A stretch of DNA of 64,000 bases from Lachnospiraceae bacterium. GTDB lineage: Bacteria > Bacillota > Clostridia > Lachnospirales > Lachnospiraceae. The DNA lies in the NCBI GenBank assembly GCA_910575255.1, contig CAJTEM010000005.1:62001-126000 (forward strand), written 5' to 3'. Shown here in pieces: positions 51,052 through 59,305 of this stretch (positions within the stretch are counted from its first letter, which is position 1; each line of letters opens with the position of its first letter). The notes under the pieces are model-generated. The model saw only the letters and a program-made list of their open reading frames with translations, did not search any database and was not told the DNA's origin. The translations under genes and the position numbers were made by a program.

Positions 51052-51393
51052 TTAACTTTTCTCCCGCATTTTGCTGATTGTGGCAGTGGCAATAATGGCA
51101 AACTGATTTCTTTTAATCGTATTGTCAGTGGCTGTTGTTTCCAGGTAGCCTCTTTCGTCGTAGCTGAAGAACATATCCGTGATGATCATGCGCCAGATTC
51201 TTTCATTGGAAGTATGGATTTCTTTGGCAAGATCAAAAAAGTCCTCACAGAAGGAATCAAATATTTCTTCCTTGATTTTTACGCTATAGGTCTGGAATAT
51301 TTTGGTAAACATTTTTTGGACATGTTCTCTGGTAAAATCATGAATGGTAAAGTTGCTCTGGTTGATTTCTTTGCTGTAGGAATAGCTGCTCAT
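51052..51393 (-). CDS. Small protein of unknown function
   Basis: 113 residues, not recognised. AAAAGGAG lies 10 nt before the ATG, which supports it. No signal peptide or membrane helix. It is helical, with the segments FTREHVQKMFTKIFQTYSVK, EEIFDSFCEDFFDLAKEIHT and RIWRMIITDMFFSYDERGYL; the last part, TIKRNQFAIIATATISKMRE, is likely another helix. Codon use is more AT-rich than in its neighbours. It lies downstream of, and in line with, the deacetylase gene, but 116 bp apart. Confidence 0.65.
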   Translation of the reverse strand: MSSYSYSKEINQSNFTIHDFTREHVQKMFTKIFQTYSVKIKEEIFDSFCEDFFDLAKEIHTSNERIWRMIITDMFFSYDERGYLETTATDNTIKRNQFAIIATATISKMREKS

Positions 51394-51508
51394 GTCAGAT
51401 TCACTCCTTTTCTTATGCTGTATTGTGTTTTTGTATTTCGGGTTTGACTCTGATTACCCGCAGAGGATATGCGTGCATTTTCTTGTTCTCTGAGGGGAAT
51501 ATTGCCTT

Positions 51509-52954
51509 TTACATCTCCGGTACCGGTGTCGGCCGGTCGGGATCAAAGATATCCTCGGCGCGGAACAGATCCGCCAGCTTGCGCTCCCGGCCTTCGCTTT
51601 CTGCGGTGATGTCCTTCCACATCCGGTAGCCGTCAAGATTGCGGCGGCCCTGCCGCAGATAATTGTCACCGATCTGAATCCAGTGCGGGTTGGAATCCAC
51701 ATTACAGAAATAGCGGAAGCCTGCCTGGTACAGATAGGAAAACCGCTCATTCTCAAAGGTGTAGGGATGCCAGTCATTGATATCATTGCCAAAGGGATAG
51801 AGAATGATATCGACAGGGCCGATCAGACTGTCCACCTGATTCTCCCAGTTATCCGTATCCGTGCGGAAACGATCCATGTCGATCTCACCCATCATCAGAT
51901 GGCCCCAGCTGTGGGAAGCGAGCTCCCAGCCATTATCCTTGAGACATTGGGCAACACGGGCGGCCTCCTTCCGGTCCTGCTCATAGGTCTCGGATCCGGC
52001 ATATTTGTCGGCAGTCCGGTAGCCGAGGATGCCTTCATAGCCGGTGAAGGCAATCACGGCTCGTGCCCCCTTGTAGGAAAAGTCCGGATGCTGCTGAATG
52101 AAATCCTCCAACAGCGGAACCAAGTCATAGGAGCCGACCAGGGTTGTCTCTTCATCGATCTTCATCTCACAGGTGGGCTTGCCGTCCTCACCGACGATCA
52201 TGCGGGTGGCAAAGCCGTCGCCTGACATGTAAGGATAGTAACATACATCATCCTGAGACATGACAAAGGGAATCTTGCCTTCCGGCAGCAGGATCGTGCC
52301 AGGTTTCATCACGGTATTGCCGTTCTCATCCGTAGTCTCGTAGGCCAAATCGTGCATACGGACCAGCACATATCCCTTCTCATACATTGCCTGGAGAATC
52401 TTTTCAAATTCACCGGCAGTCGTCATCACCTGATTATAGCCGTCTGAGTCATCCTCACCATCAAAGGCTTTGCTGTTGTCCATGACGAGGGAATGGAAGA
52501 ATACATGGGTGATCTCTCCGATCTTGGCTTTTACCAGAGAGGAACGGGTGGATTCATAAGCAGAGATGGCCTCGGCTATTGACGGCTCTGAGGCATACTC
52601 GCTGTTCTTCAGAAGATCAATGGCACGGTCGTAATCATATCCGGCCGCAATGGTATCAGCTTCCGATAGCAGCCGGCCGACCGGGGAATCGACGATGATT
52701 ACAGAACCGGAGTCTTTGGGAACCGGATTCTCTGTACCGGGATTGTTCGGGGAGGGCGCTTCGATCACAATCGGGGGCTGAGAGGATCGGACTGGCCTGG
52801 CAGGATCCTGATTTTTCTGAAAAAGGAAGGCACCGGCTGTGCAGGCACCTGCCAACAGAAAACATCCGGCCGCAAGCAGCAGCCGCTGTCGTTTCTGACG
52901 CCGTCGGCGGCGCTGAATCCAGAGGTGGTGCGAGTCATATTCGTATCTGTCCAT
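51509..52954 (-). CDS. Membrane-anchored polysaccharide deacetylase
   Basis: 481 residues. The ATG at 52954 is preferred because GGAG lies 7 nt ahead. A basic start (WIQRRRRRQKRQR) precedes one membrane helix (LLLAAGCFLLAGACTAGAFL), so the rest is extracellular. A Pro/Ser linker and helical region (about 60-150) lead to a NodB-type deacetylase domain. Motifs: VMSQDDVCYYP (catalytic and metal Asp), ELASHSWGHL (metal His pair) and ILYPFGND. It probably removes acetyl groups from peptidoglycan or a wall glycan. It is divergent from dacF, another wall gene. Confidence 0.88.
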   Translation of the reverse strand: MDRYEYDSHHLWIQRRRRRQKRQRLLLAAGCFLLAGACTAGAFLFQKNQDPARPVRSSQPPIVIEAPSPNNPGTENPVPKDSGSVIIVDSPVGRLLSEADTIAAGYDYDRAIDLLKNSEYASEPSIAEAISAYESTRSSLVKAKIGEITHVFFHSLVMDNSKAFDGEDDSDGYNQVMTTAGEFEKILQAMYEKGYVLVRMHDLAYETTDENGNTVMKPGTILLPEGKIPFVMSQDDVCYYPYMSGDGFATRMIVGEDGKPTCEMKIDEETTLVGSYDLVPLLEDFIQQHPDFSYKGARAVIAFTGYEGILGYRTADKYAGSETYEQDRKEAARVAQCLKDNGWELASHSWGHLMMGEIDMDRFRTDTDNWENQVDSLIGPVDIILYPFGNDINDWHPYTFENERFSYLYQAGFRYFCNVDSNPHWIQIGDNYLRQGRRNLDGYRMWKDITAESEGRERKLADLFRAEDIFDPDRPTPVPEM

Positions 52955-53074
52955 ATTGAACTCCATTTATTATAATATAAGGGGGGAGTCAAACATAAAC
53001 TCCAGATATAATATAACATAGAATTGTAAAAATAGCCATACATTAATATATAGCAGAATGAACTGAGGGACGAT

Positions 53075-54517
53075 ATGAAAAGGATAGTGATTGCATTATG
53101 TACCGGGAGTTTATTGCTGACGCCGCCGGAGCTGACCGGGACAGAGCAAGGGATTCTGGGTAATTACGGCGAGGCCGGAGTGGAAGTGTCGGCTGAGGGG
53201 ACCACGGCTTTAAGCCAGCCGGGAAGTGCGGAAAACGGGCAGGAGGTTCAGCCGGGGAGCGCGGGAAATGCGGGAAACGGACAGGAGGTTCAGCCGGGGA
53301 GCGCGGGAAATGCGGGTAGCGGCCAGGACAATCCGTCGGGAAATGCGGAAAACAGGCAGGGGAACGCACCGGGGAATTCCGGCAGCTCGTCTGCGGATTC
53401 AGAGAGCTTGCCCGCCGGCCCGGAGATCACGGCCCCCAGCGCAGTGCTTATGGAAGCAACCACCGGCAAGGTGATTTATCAGAAGGATGCAGACAGACAG
53501 CGCCGTCCGGCCAGCATTACCAAGATTATGACACTGATTCTGATTTTTGATGCCATTGATTCCGGGAAGATTAAGATGACGGATGAAGTGGTAACCAGCG
53601 CCTATGCCAAGTCGATGGGAGGATCCCAGGTGTTTTTGGAAGAGGGAGAGGTGCAGACGGTTGAGACTATGATCAAGTGTATTGTAGTGGCTTCCGGCAA
53701 CGATGCTTCGGTGGCCATGGCAGAGTACATAGCCGGGACCGAGGGGGAGTTCGTGAAGCAGATGAATGAGCGGGCCGCCGGTCTTGGTATGACAGGGACA
53801 CATTTTGAGGACTGCTGCGGCCTGACGGATTCGGCGGCCCATGTGACAACAGCGCGGGATATTGCCATTATGTCACGGGAACTGATCACTCGATATCCGC
53901 AGATCCATAATTACTCCACGATCTGGATGGAGAATATTACTCATGTGACCAAACAGGGGACCAAGGAATTCGGTCTGTCCAACACGAATAAGCTGTTGAA
54001 AATGGCTACGAATTTCCGGGTGACCGGATTGAAGACTGGGTCTACCTCACTGGCAAAGTATTGTCTGTCGGCCACGGCGGAAAAGGATGGGGTACGGCTG
54101 ATTGCTTCGATTATGGCGGCGCCGGATTACAAGGCACGCTTTGCCGATGCTCAGACTCTGCTGAACTACGGATATGCCAACTGTAAACTGTATGAGGATT
54201 CGGAAATGCCTGCGCTGCCTCAGCTTCCGGTGCTAAATGGTGTCGAAGAAAGCGTTCCACTAAAATACAGGGGAGGATTTTCCTATCTGGGTGTCAATGG
54301 AGAGGATTTTCAGGCCATAGAGAAAAAGCTCATGCTTCCCGAATATCTGGAGGCGCCGGTGGAGCCGGGGGATACCATAGGAGTGCTGCGATATGAGCTG
54401 GGAGGAAAAGCGCTCGGAGAGGTAGAAATTTTTGCCGACGGACGGGTGAAAAAAGCAGGATATCGGGATTATTTCATAAAGACCATTGGAGCGTGGCTTG
54501 CGGCAGCGATATCTTGA
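53075..54517 (+). CDS. dacF: D-alanyl-D-alanine carboxypeptidase (DacF-like, S11)
   Basis: 480 residues. A short signal segment (MKRIVIALCTGSLLLTPPEL) is followed by about 95 residues of Gly/Asn/Gln repeats, including two 14-residue units NGQEVQPGSAGNAG (42-bp DNA period). The penicillin-binding fold has SxxK in PASITKIMT (near 145), SGN in VVASGNDASVAMAEY, and KTG in VTGLKTGSTS, then the PBP5-type C-terminal beta domain (EPGDTIGVLRYELGGKALGE) and an amphipathic helix (FIKTIGAWLAAAIS). It trims the terminal D-Ala of stem peptides. The low-complexity N-terminus is unusual for the family. Confidence 0.94.
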   Translation: MKRIVIALCTGSLLLTPPELTGTEQGILGNYGEAGVEVSAEGTTALSQPGSAENGQEVQPGSAGNAGNGQEVQPGSAGNAGSGQDNPSGNAENRQGNAPGNSGSSSADSESLPAGPEITAPSAVLMEATTGKVIYQKDADRQRRPASITKIMTLILIFDAIDSGKIKMTDEVVTSAYAKSMGGSQVFLEEGEVQTVETMIKCIVVASGNDASVAMAEYIAGTEGEFVKQMNERAAGLGMTGTHFEDCCGLTDSAAHVTTARDIAIMSRELITRYPQIHNYSTIWMENITHVTKQGTKEFGLSNTNKLLKMATNFRVTGLKTGSTSLAKYCLSATAEKDGVRLIASIMAAPDYKARFADAQTLLNYGYANCKLYEDSEMPALPQLPVLNGVEESVPLKYRGGFSYLGVNGEDFQAIEKKLMLPEYLEAPVEPGDTIGVLRYELGGKALGEVEIFADGRVKKAGYRDYFIKTIGAWLAAAIS

Positions 54518-54589
54518 TTTTTGCAAACCATGAGCTGAGCCAGAAGAGAATAATGCCATTCCCTGTGCGGCACGGAAAAACAGACATCA

Positions 54590-54756
54590 CTAGTGCCTTG
54601 TTTGAAAATTGCTTTCCGTTAGATGTGCGTCACAATTTGTGGGAGATTTGAGCCAAATGAAGGACGCATAGCGGGCTATGTAACCTGAATTTGGCTCAAA
54701 TATACCGCGAAGTAGGGTGCGCAGATGGCGGGAATGAATTATCAAACACACTTTAG
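54590..54756. mobile_element. 167-bp palindromic element, divergent copy
   Basis: Outer arms (CTAGTGCCTTGTTTGAAAAT and TTATCAAACACACTTTAG) pair imperfectly. The inner arms GATTTGAGCCAAAT... and ...AATTTGGCTCAAAT pair well. The centre AGGACGCATAGCGGGCTATG has the shared hairpin form with a different stem sequence. It fills most of the 54518-54836 gap. Confidence 0.75.
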
Positions 54757-54836
54757 AGACAGAAGGTCTGACGTTTTAGCATTGCCCGGCAGCAGGGAAA
54801 CGACCTGTTAGTTAATCGGATAGCAGCCGATAGTTT

Positions 54837-55895
54837 TCATCCGTCCATCTTTTTGAAAAATGCATCAATTCTGCTCTTGATATCCGCATGCTTCAGATTC
54901 TTCAGCAAATATCCGGCAGGATTTAAATGCAATACGTTCTTTACTGTCTCGGCATCGTCTCTTCCTGTGAGGAATATGACAGGGATATCTGCGAAATCCG
55001 CCTGAGAGCGGATCATCTCCAGAGTCTGTTTGCCGTTACAAACCGGCATATCATAATCCAGCAGGATGAGATCCGGCCGGTTGAGGATGATCGCACGGAT
55101 TGCCACCACTCCGGATTCTGCCTGAGAGATCTCATAATCATTGCCCAGCAGCTTCTCCATTCCCATCCGGATCATGATGGAATCATCCACCAGAAGGATC
55201 TTGTGCTTCGGGCCTGCCTTTTTCTGCGCTTCCCTTGCGGTAAGATATTTTTCTACCTCAGCCGTGGCATTATCTGCGTGAATGGAGTTCTCAGAGCTCT
55301 TCACAGGCAGATGGGGCTCTACGACGCAATAAGCGAAGTATCCATCTCCGGCATTGAACAGGAGGCTGGCCAACAGCTTGTCATGATCCAATACTTTCCG
55401 GAAATCCTCATAGGCCAGGAAGTTCTCTTCCTCCAGGTTTTGGCATTCTTCTCCCGGGATATATTCCATAATTCGTTTGACGAATCTCTGCATGGCATGT
55501 CTGGCAGCATGGAGCAGGCTGTTGCTTAGTCTGCCCGGACTGGAACCCATCTTTCTTCCTACCGTGCTAATCAGCAGACTCTCTTCAAAAACCAGATAAA
55601 TCTCCTTTTTCTTCTCTGTCTTTTCAGACCCGAAAAGCATACGGTAATAGATACCCCTTCCAAACCGTTCTCCGCGATAGGAATCGCTGACCATCTGAGG
55701 CCGTAAAAGGAACATGTCATACATCAGCTGGGTAACAATCTTCCTTATGGTTGTCTGATCCTCGCCAGGAAGAAGGTACTTCCATTTTCCGGCGTTTTTG
55801 CCTGTAATGGAGAGGTCGTCCATTGTGGTATGCCCGATCAGCCATCCGGCGCAGACCCCCAGAAAATGTTCCACTGCTTCCGCAGAATAATCGGT
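54837..55895 (-). pseudogene. Hemerythrin end plus response-regulator part of a split gene
   Basis: The frame is the direct continuation of the hemerythrin frame after TAG at 55896-55898. Its first residues, TDYSAEAVEHFLGVCAGWL then IGHTT, are the fourth helix of the hemerythrin fold. A middle region of about 180 residues (LLISTVGRKMGSSPGRLSNS) is unassigned, perhaps CheX-like. The C-terminal receiver has ILLVDDSIMIR, phospho-Asp in LILLDYDMPVCNG, VIFLTGRDD and the Lys in YLLKNLKHADI. A GTG at 55872-55874 could start a 345-residue protein, but no Shine-Dalgarno is seen. Confidence 0.75.
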
Positions 55896-56204
55896 CTACT
55901 TCAACTCCTGCTCAAGCGCCGGAAGCGTATTCTTGAGAAATCCCTCATGAATGCGTTGATGCTGCTCTAAGTCTTTATAGCCGATGGAGGTCATATAGGC
56001 TTCCTCATCTGCAAAATGCTCTATGGCATGCTTCTCGAAAAAGTCGATCCCTCTCCGGCACGACTGCCGGCTGCTGTTCCATCCCCATTTTTTCTGTGTG
56101 AGTAAATAGAGCTTGTTGATAAACTGAAAAAGCTCCTGATGCTCTTTATCAATAAGATCCACACCGATATTATATTCTTCTTTCCATTCAAATTGAGTAC
56201 CCAT
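55896..56204 (-). pseudogene. Bacteriohemerythrin, cut short by an in-frame TAG
   Basis: 102 residues of a hemerythrin domain: FEWKEEYNIGVDLIDKEHQE, FFEKHAIEHFADEEAYMTSI and HQRIHEGFLKNTLPALEQEL, with the His/Glu/Asp di-iron ligands of the first three helices. It stops at TAG before the fourth helix, which carries the last ligands and is present in the same frame downstream. One C-to-T change (CAG to TAG) would explain it. No good ribosome site is seen before the ATG. As it stands the product should not hold a stable di-iron site. Confidence 0.75.
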
Positions 56205-56592
56205 AAGATATCATTTTGCTGGCCGGAATCATGGACAGACCTGTCCGGCAGTCGCTCCTTTCTCTTTTTTTCGTTGCTGACGCTTGTGGCATCATTTACA
56301 TCCCTCCTTCTTGGCAGTGTTTGTATCTTTTTAATCTGTCCCCGACTTTCTGTCAAAGAATCCATATGGCCGCGGACTTTACGCGTCTTACTAATATCTA
56401 TAATATGTCCATTACCTCCGGCAGGTTACGGGGAAAGAACGGCCGTTTTCAAGCCTTTATGGGAAATTATAGCATTTCAGGTTTAAAATTACAAGTGTTC
56501 TCTTTTCCGTTTCCGACTTATAAAATTGCTATTGAGAAGAAGTTTAAAGTGGAGTATAATTTTCTGTAAATCTGAAGATGGGAGAATAGAAG
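56205..56592. promoter_or_regulatory. Divergent intergenic region with HAD gene promoter
   Basis: No gene is seen. Plus-strand promoter TTGAGA (56532-56537), 17-bp spacer, TATAAT (56555-56560) serves the HAD gene. A small hairpin GGACAG-AC-CTGTCC lies at 56233-56246 near the hemerythrin start. Confidence 0.75.
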
Positions 56593-57387
56593 ATGAGAAG
56601 GAAAGCGCTGTTTTTTGATGTGGACGGAACTTTGCTGAGTGAGATTACCCATACGATTCCGGAAAGTGCGCTGAGAGCATTGGAGGCTTCCCGGAGGGCG
56701 GGGAATCTGGTGTTTGTCAATTCCGGGCGCACCTATGCGTTTTTACAGGATATTGAGGCGATGGTGGAGTGTGACGGTCTGCTATGTGGCTGCGGCACCT
56801 GTGTGGTTGAGAAGGGAAAAGTGATTTTTCAGCATCGGATCGCGGCGTCTCGGGGGATGGAAATCCGCAGGGCCATGCGGCAGTACGGCTTTGACGGGAT
56901 TTTGGAGAGCACGGAGCAGCTGGTTGTGCAAAAGGAGCGGTCCTGGATGGAAGCAATGAATGCTCTGCGCGATGGTGTGGCCGGCCAGGGTGTGCTGAGG
57001 GAGGACTGCTGGGAGGATGAAAACCTGGAATTTGACAAATTCTGTGTTTTTGCGGATGAAAACAGCGACAGGGAAGGATTTTTCCGGTTTCTGGCGCCGG
57101 ACATCGACGTGATTGACCGGGGAAATAACTTTTATGAATGCGTGCCTGCCGGGTTCACCAAAGCAACGGCCATTGCCTGGGTGCTGGATCATTATGAGAT
57201 TGCAAAAGAGGATGCCTGGGTATTCGGAGACAGCAGTAATGACCTGGCAATGTTTGAATATGCGGAGAATGCCGTGCTGATGGGATGTCATGACAAGGTT
57301 CTGGAACCGTATGCTACTTTTGTGACAAAGAATGTGGAGGATGACGGGATTGCCTGGGCAATGGAAAGGCTTGGACTTCTGGGGTAA
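56593..57387 (+). CDS. HAD superfamily (Cof-type) phosphatase
   Basis: 264 residues. Motif I FFDVDGTLL (nucleophile Asp 8 or so), motif II VNSGRTYAFL, motif III Lys in the ATAIAWVLDHY region, motif IV VFGDSSNDLAMFEYA. The C2 cap sits between motifs II and III (about 85-190). Cof-type enzymes act on sugar phosphates, nucleotides or vitamin intermediates; the substrate cannot be told. The promoter upstream is near consensus. Single gene. Confidence 0.92.
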   Translation: MRRKALFFDVDGTLLSEITHTIPESALRALEASRRAGNLVFVNSGRTYAFLQDIEAMVECDGLLCGCGTCVVEKGKVIFQHRIAASRGMEIRRAMRQYGFDGILESTEQLVVQKERSWMEAMNALRDGVAGQGVLREDCWEDENLEFDKFCVFADENSDREGFFRFLAPDIDVIDRGNNFYECVPAGFTKATAIAWVLDHYEIAKEDAWVFGDSSNDLAMFEYAENAVLMGCHDKVLEPYATFVTKNVEDDGIAWAMERLGLLG

Positions 57388-57434
57388 ACAGAAATGAACA
57401 GCCATGCGTGGTTTGTACATTTTGAAACAATTTC

Positions 57435-57463
57435 TTGTCATCCATAGGGGAACATGATAGAAT
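57435..57463 (+). promoter_or_regulatory. Promoter of the second MATE gene
   Basis: TTGTCA (57435-57440), 17-bp spacer, TAGAAT (57458-57463). Confidence 0.75.
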
Positions 57464-57498
57464 GATCTTTATATCTTTGGAGAGAAGGAGGTTCCCAT

Positions 57499-58872
57499 AT
57501 GGAGAATATGGCGCAGGAGCAGAATCAAAAGGCGGATTTATTTGAAAGTGTTCCCATTCCGCGGGCAGTGGCGCAGCTGGCGATTCCCACGATTTTGAGT
57601 TCGCTGGTGATGGTGATTTATAATATGGCAGATACTTATTTTGTGGGTATGATCAATGACCCCATACAGAATGCGGCAGTTGCTTTGGCGTCGCCGGTGC
57701 TGTTGGCCTTCAATGCAGTCAATAACCTGTTCGGTGTGGGCTGTTCGAGCATGATGAGCCGGGCGCTGGGAAGAAAGGATTATGACACGGTCCGTCAAAG
57801 CTCAGCCTTCGGCTTTTATTGTTCGCTTTTCAGCGGCATGATGTTCTCCCTTTTGTGTCTGGTGTTTCGTCAGCCTCTGCTGCTGGTTTTGGGGGCGGAT
57901 GCGGATACGCTGGCAGCGACAGGGGAATACCTGCATTGGACGGTGATTTGCGGTGCGGCCCCGGCGATTCTCAATGTGGTTCTGGCTTATATGGTGCGTT
58001 CAGAGGGAGCTTCCCTGCATGCCAGTGTGGGAACCATGAGCGGCTGTATTCTGAACATTATTCTGGATCCGGTCTTTATTCTTCCACAGGGACTGAATAT
58101 GGGCGCGGCGGGTGCGGGACTGGCGACATTTTTGTCTAACTGCGTGGCCTGCCTGTATTTTTTTGTCTTATTATATGCCAAAAGAAGAACCACCTTTGTC
58201 TGTGTGCTTCCGCATAAATTCGGACTGCAAAAGACGATTGTATTAGGAGTCTGCGCGGTGGGGATCCCGGCTGCGATACAGAATCTTTTAAATGTAACAG
58301 GAATGACGATTCTGAATAATTTCACATCATCTTATGGTGCGGATGCAGTGGCAGCGATGGGGATCACGCAAAAGATCAATATGGTTCCGATGCAGGTGGC
58401 GCTGGGATTTTCTCAGGGAATCATGCCGCTTATCAGCTATAATTATGCCAGCGGGAATATTAAACGGATGAAAGAAAGTTTGTTTTTCGTGGTTCGTCTG
58501 ATGATTCCGGCACTGGTGGCAGTAAGCCTGCTCTATTATTTCGGTGCAGGAACCCTGGTCGGGGCATTTATGAAGAATGAGGAGATCATTGCTTACGGGA
58601 CACGGTTTCTGCGGGGATTTTGTCTGGGAATTCCTTTCATTTGTGTGGATTTTCTTGCAGTCGGCGTATTCCAGGCGATTGGAATGGGAAAGGCAGCGCT
58701 GTCATTTGCCTTGCTGAGGAAGATTGCTCTGGAGATTCCGGCACTCTATATCCTGAATGCTTTGTTTCCGCTTTATGGATTGGCCTATGCGCAGTTTACA
58801 GCGGAGTTTGTGCTGGCAGTGGCAGCGGTGATTATGCTGGGGCGGATATTCGGGCGGCTGCAGAAGGGGTAG
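57499..58872 (+). CDS. MATE family efflux transporter
   Basis: 457 residues, twelve membrane helices. Segments typical of the NorM/DinF-like clostridial group: PRAVAQLAIPTILSSLVMVI then YNMADTYFVGM, GVGCSSMMSRALGRKDYD, LAYMVRSEGASLHASVGTMS, LGFSQGIMPLISYNYASGN and GIPFICVDFLAVGVFQAIGM. A 30-residue acidic N-terminal lead precedes the first helix. Export of a drug or metabolite is assumed; the substrate is unknown. AAGGAGG lies 8 nt before the ATG, with its own promoter. Confidence 0.95.
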   Translation: MENMAQEQNQKADLFESVPIPRAVAQLAIPTILSSLVMVIYNMADTYFVGMINDPIQNAAVALASPVLLAFNAVNNLFGVGCSSMMSRALGRKDYDTVRQSSAFGFYCSLFSGMMFSLLCLVFRQPLLLVLGADADTLAATGEYLHWTVICGAAPAILNVVLAYMVRSEGASLHASVGTMSGCILNIILDPVFILPQGLNMGAAGAGLATFLSNCVACLYFFVLLYAKRRTTFVCVLPHKFGLQKTIVLGVCAVGIPAAIQNLLNVTGMTILNNFTSSYGADAVAAMGITQKINMVPMQVALGFSQGIMPLISYNYASGNIKRMKESLFFVVRLMIPALVAVSLLYYFGAGTLVGAFMKNEEIIAYGTRFLRGFCLGIPFICVDFLAVGVFQAIGMGKAALSFALLRKIALEIPALYILNALFPLYGLAYAQFTAEFVLAVAAVIMLGRIFGRLQKG

Positions 58873-59305
58873 AAGAAAGCCGCGGTGGATTGACAATTCT
58901 TCTTATTTATAGTAGACTGAAAAAGGATTTTTACTGCTGACATGAAAGAATACAGGTTTCTGACATGGAAGAAGAGGACATAACAGAAAAGCAGGTTGTT
59001 TTTCAAAGACCGGCAGCCCAGGCAGGATATGGGCTGTGGGTTGTATATGCGCCTTTCGGGGCGCATTTTTGCAAAGACAACATATGCTTATGTAATCTTC
59101 TGAGGCATGGAAAGACAAAAGCCGTAATACCAAGGTAAAGGATGCGGCAAAGGGAACTAAACAATGACTGACAGGGAAGCCTGAAAGGAGAAAGCAGAGA
59201 GCTGTCCGAAAGCGGCTAACTGGTTTTTTGAACAGTTTTCGGCAGGGCATGGAGAGGCTGACCGGAAAGAGAAAGGAGTTTGCGAAAGGAATCGCAGAAC
59301 AAATT
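58873..59305 (+). other. Long leader before hydG with a terminator-like hairpin
   Basis: No gene is supported. TTGACA (58892) with a TAGACT 17 bp on could be a promoter. ATGCGCC-TTTC-GGGGCGCATTTTT at about 59048-59072 is a compact terminator. Either a short upstream transcript ends here or hydG has an attenuated leader of more than 350 nt. No known riboswitch was recognised. Confidence 0.5.

Noticed and set aside
59048-59072. T-box or other known riboswitch before hydG
   Set aside because: No T-box consensus (AGGGTGG...) or other conserved aptamer core was found; only a hairpin is visible.
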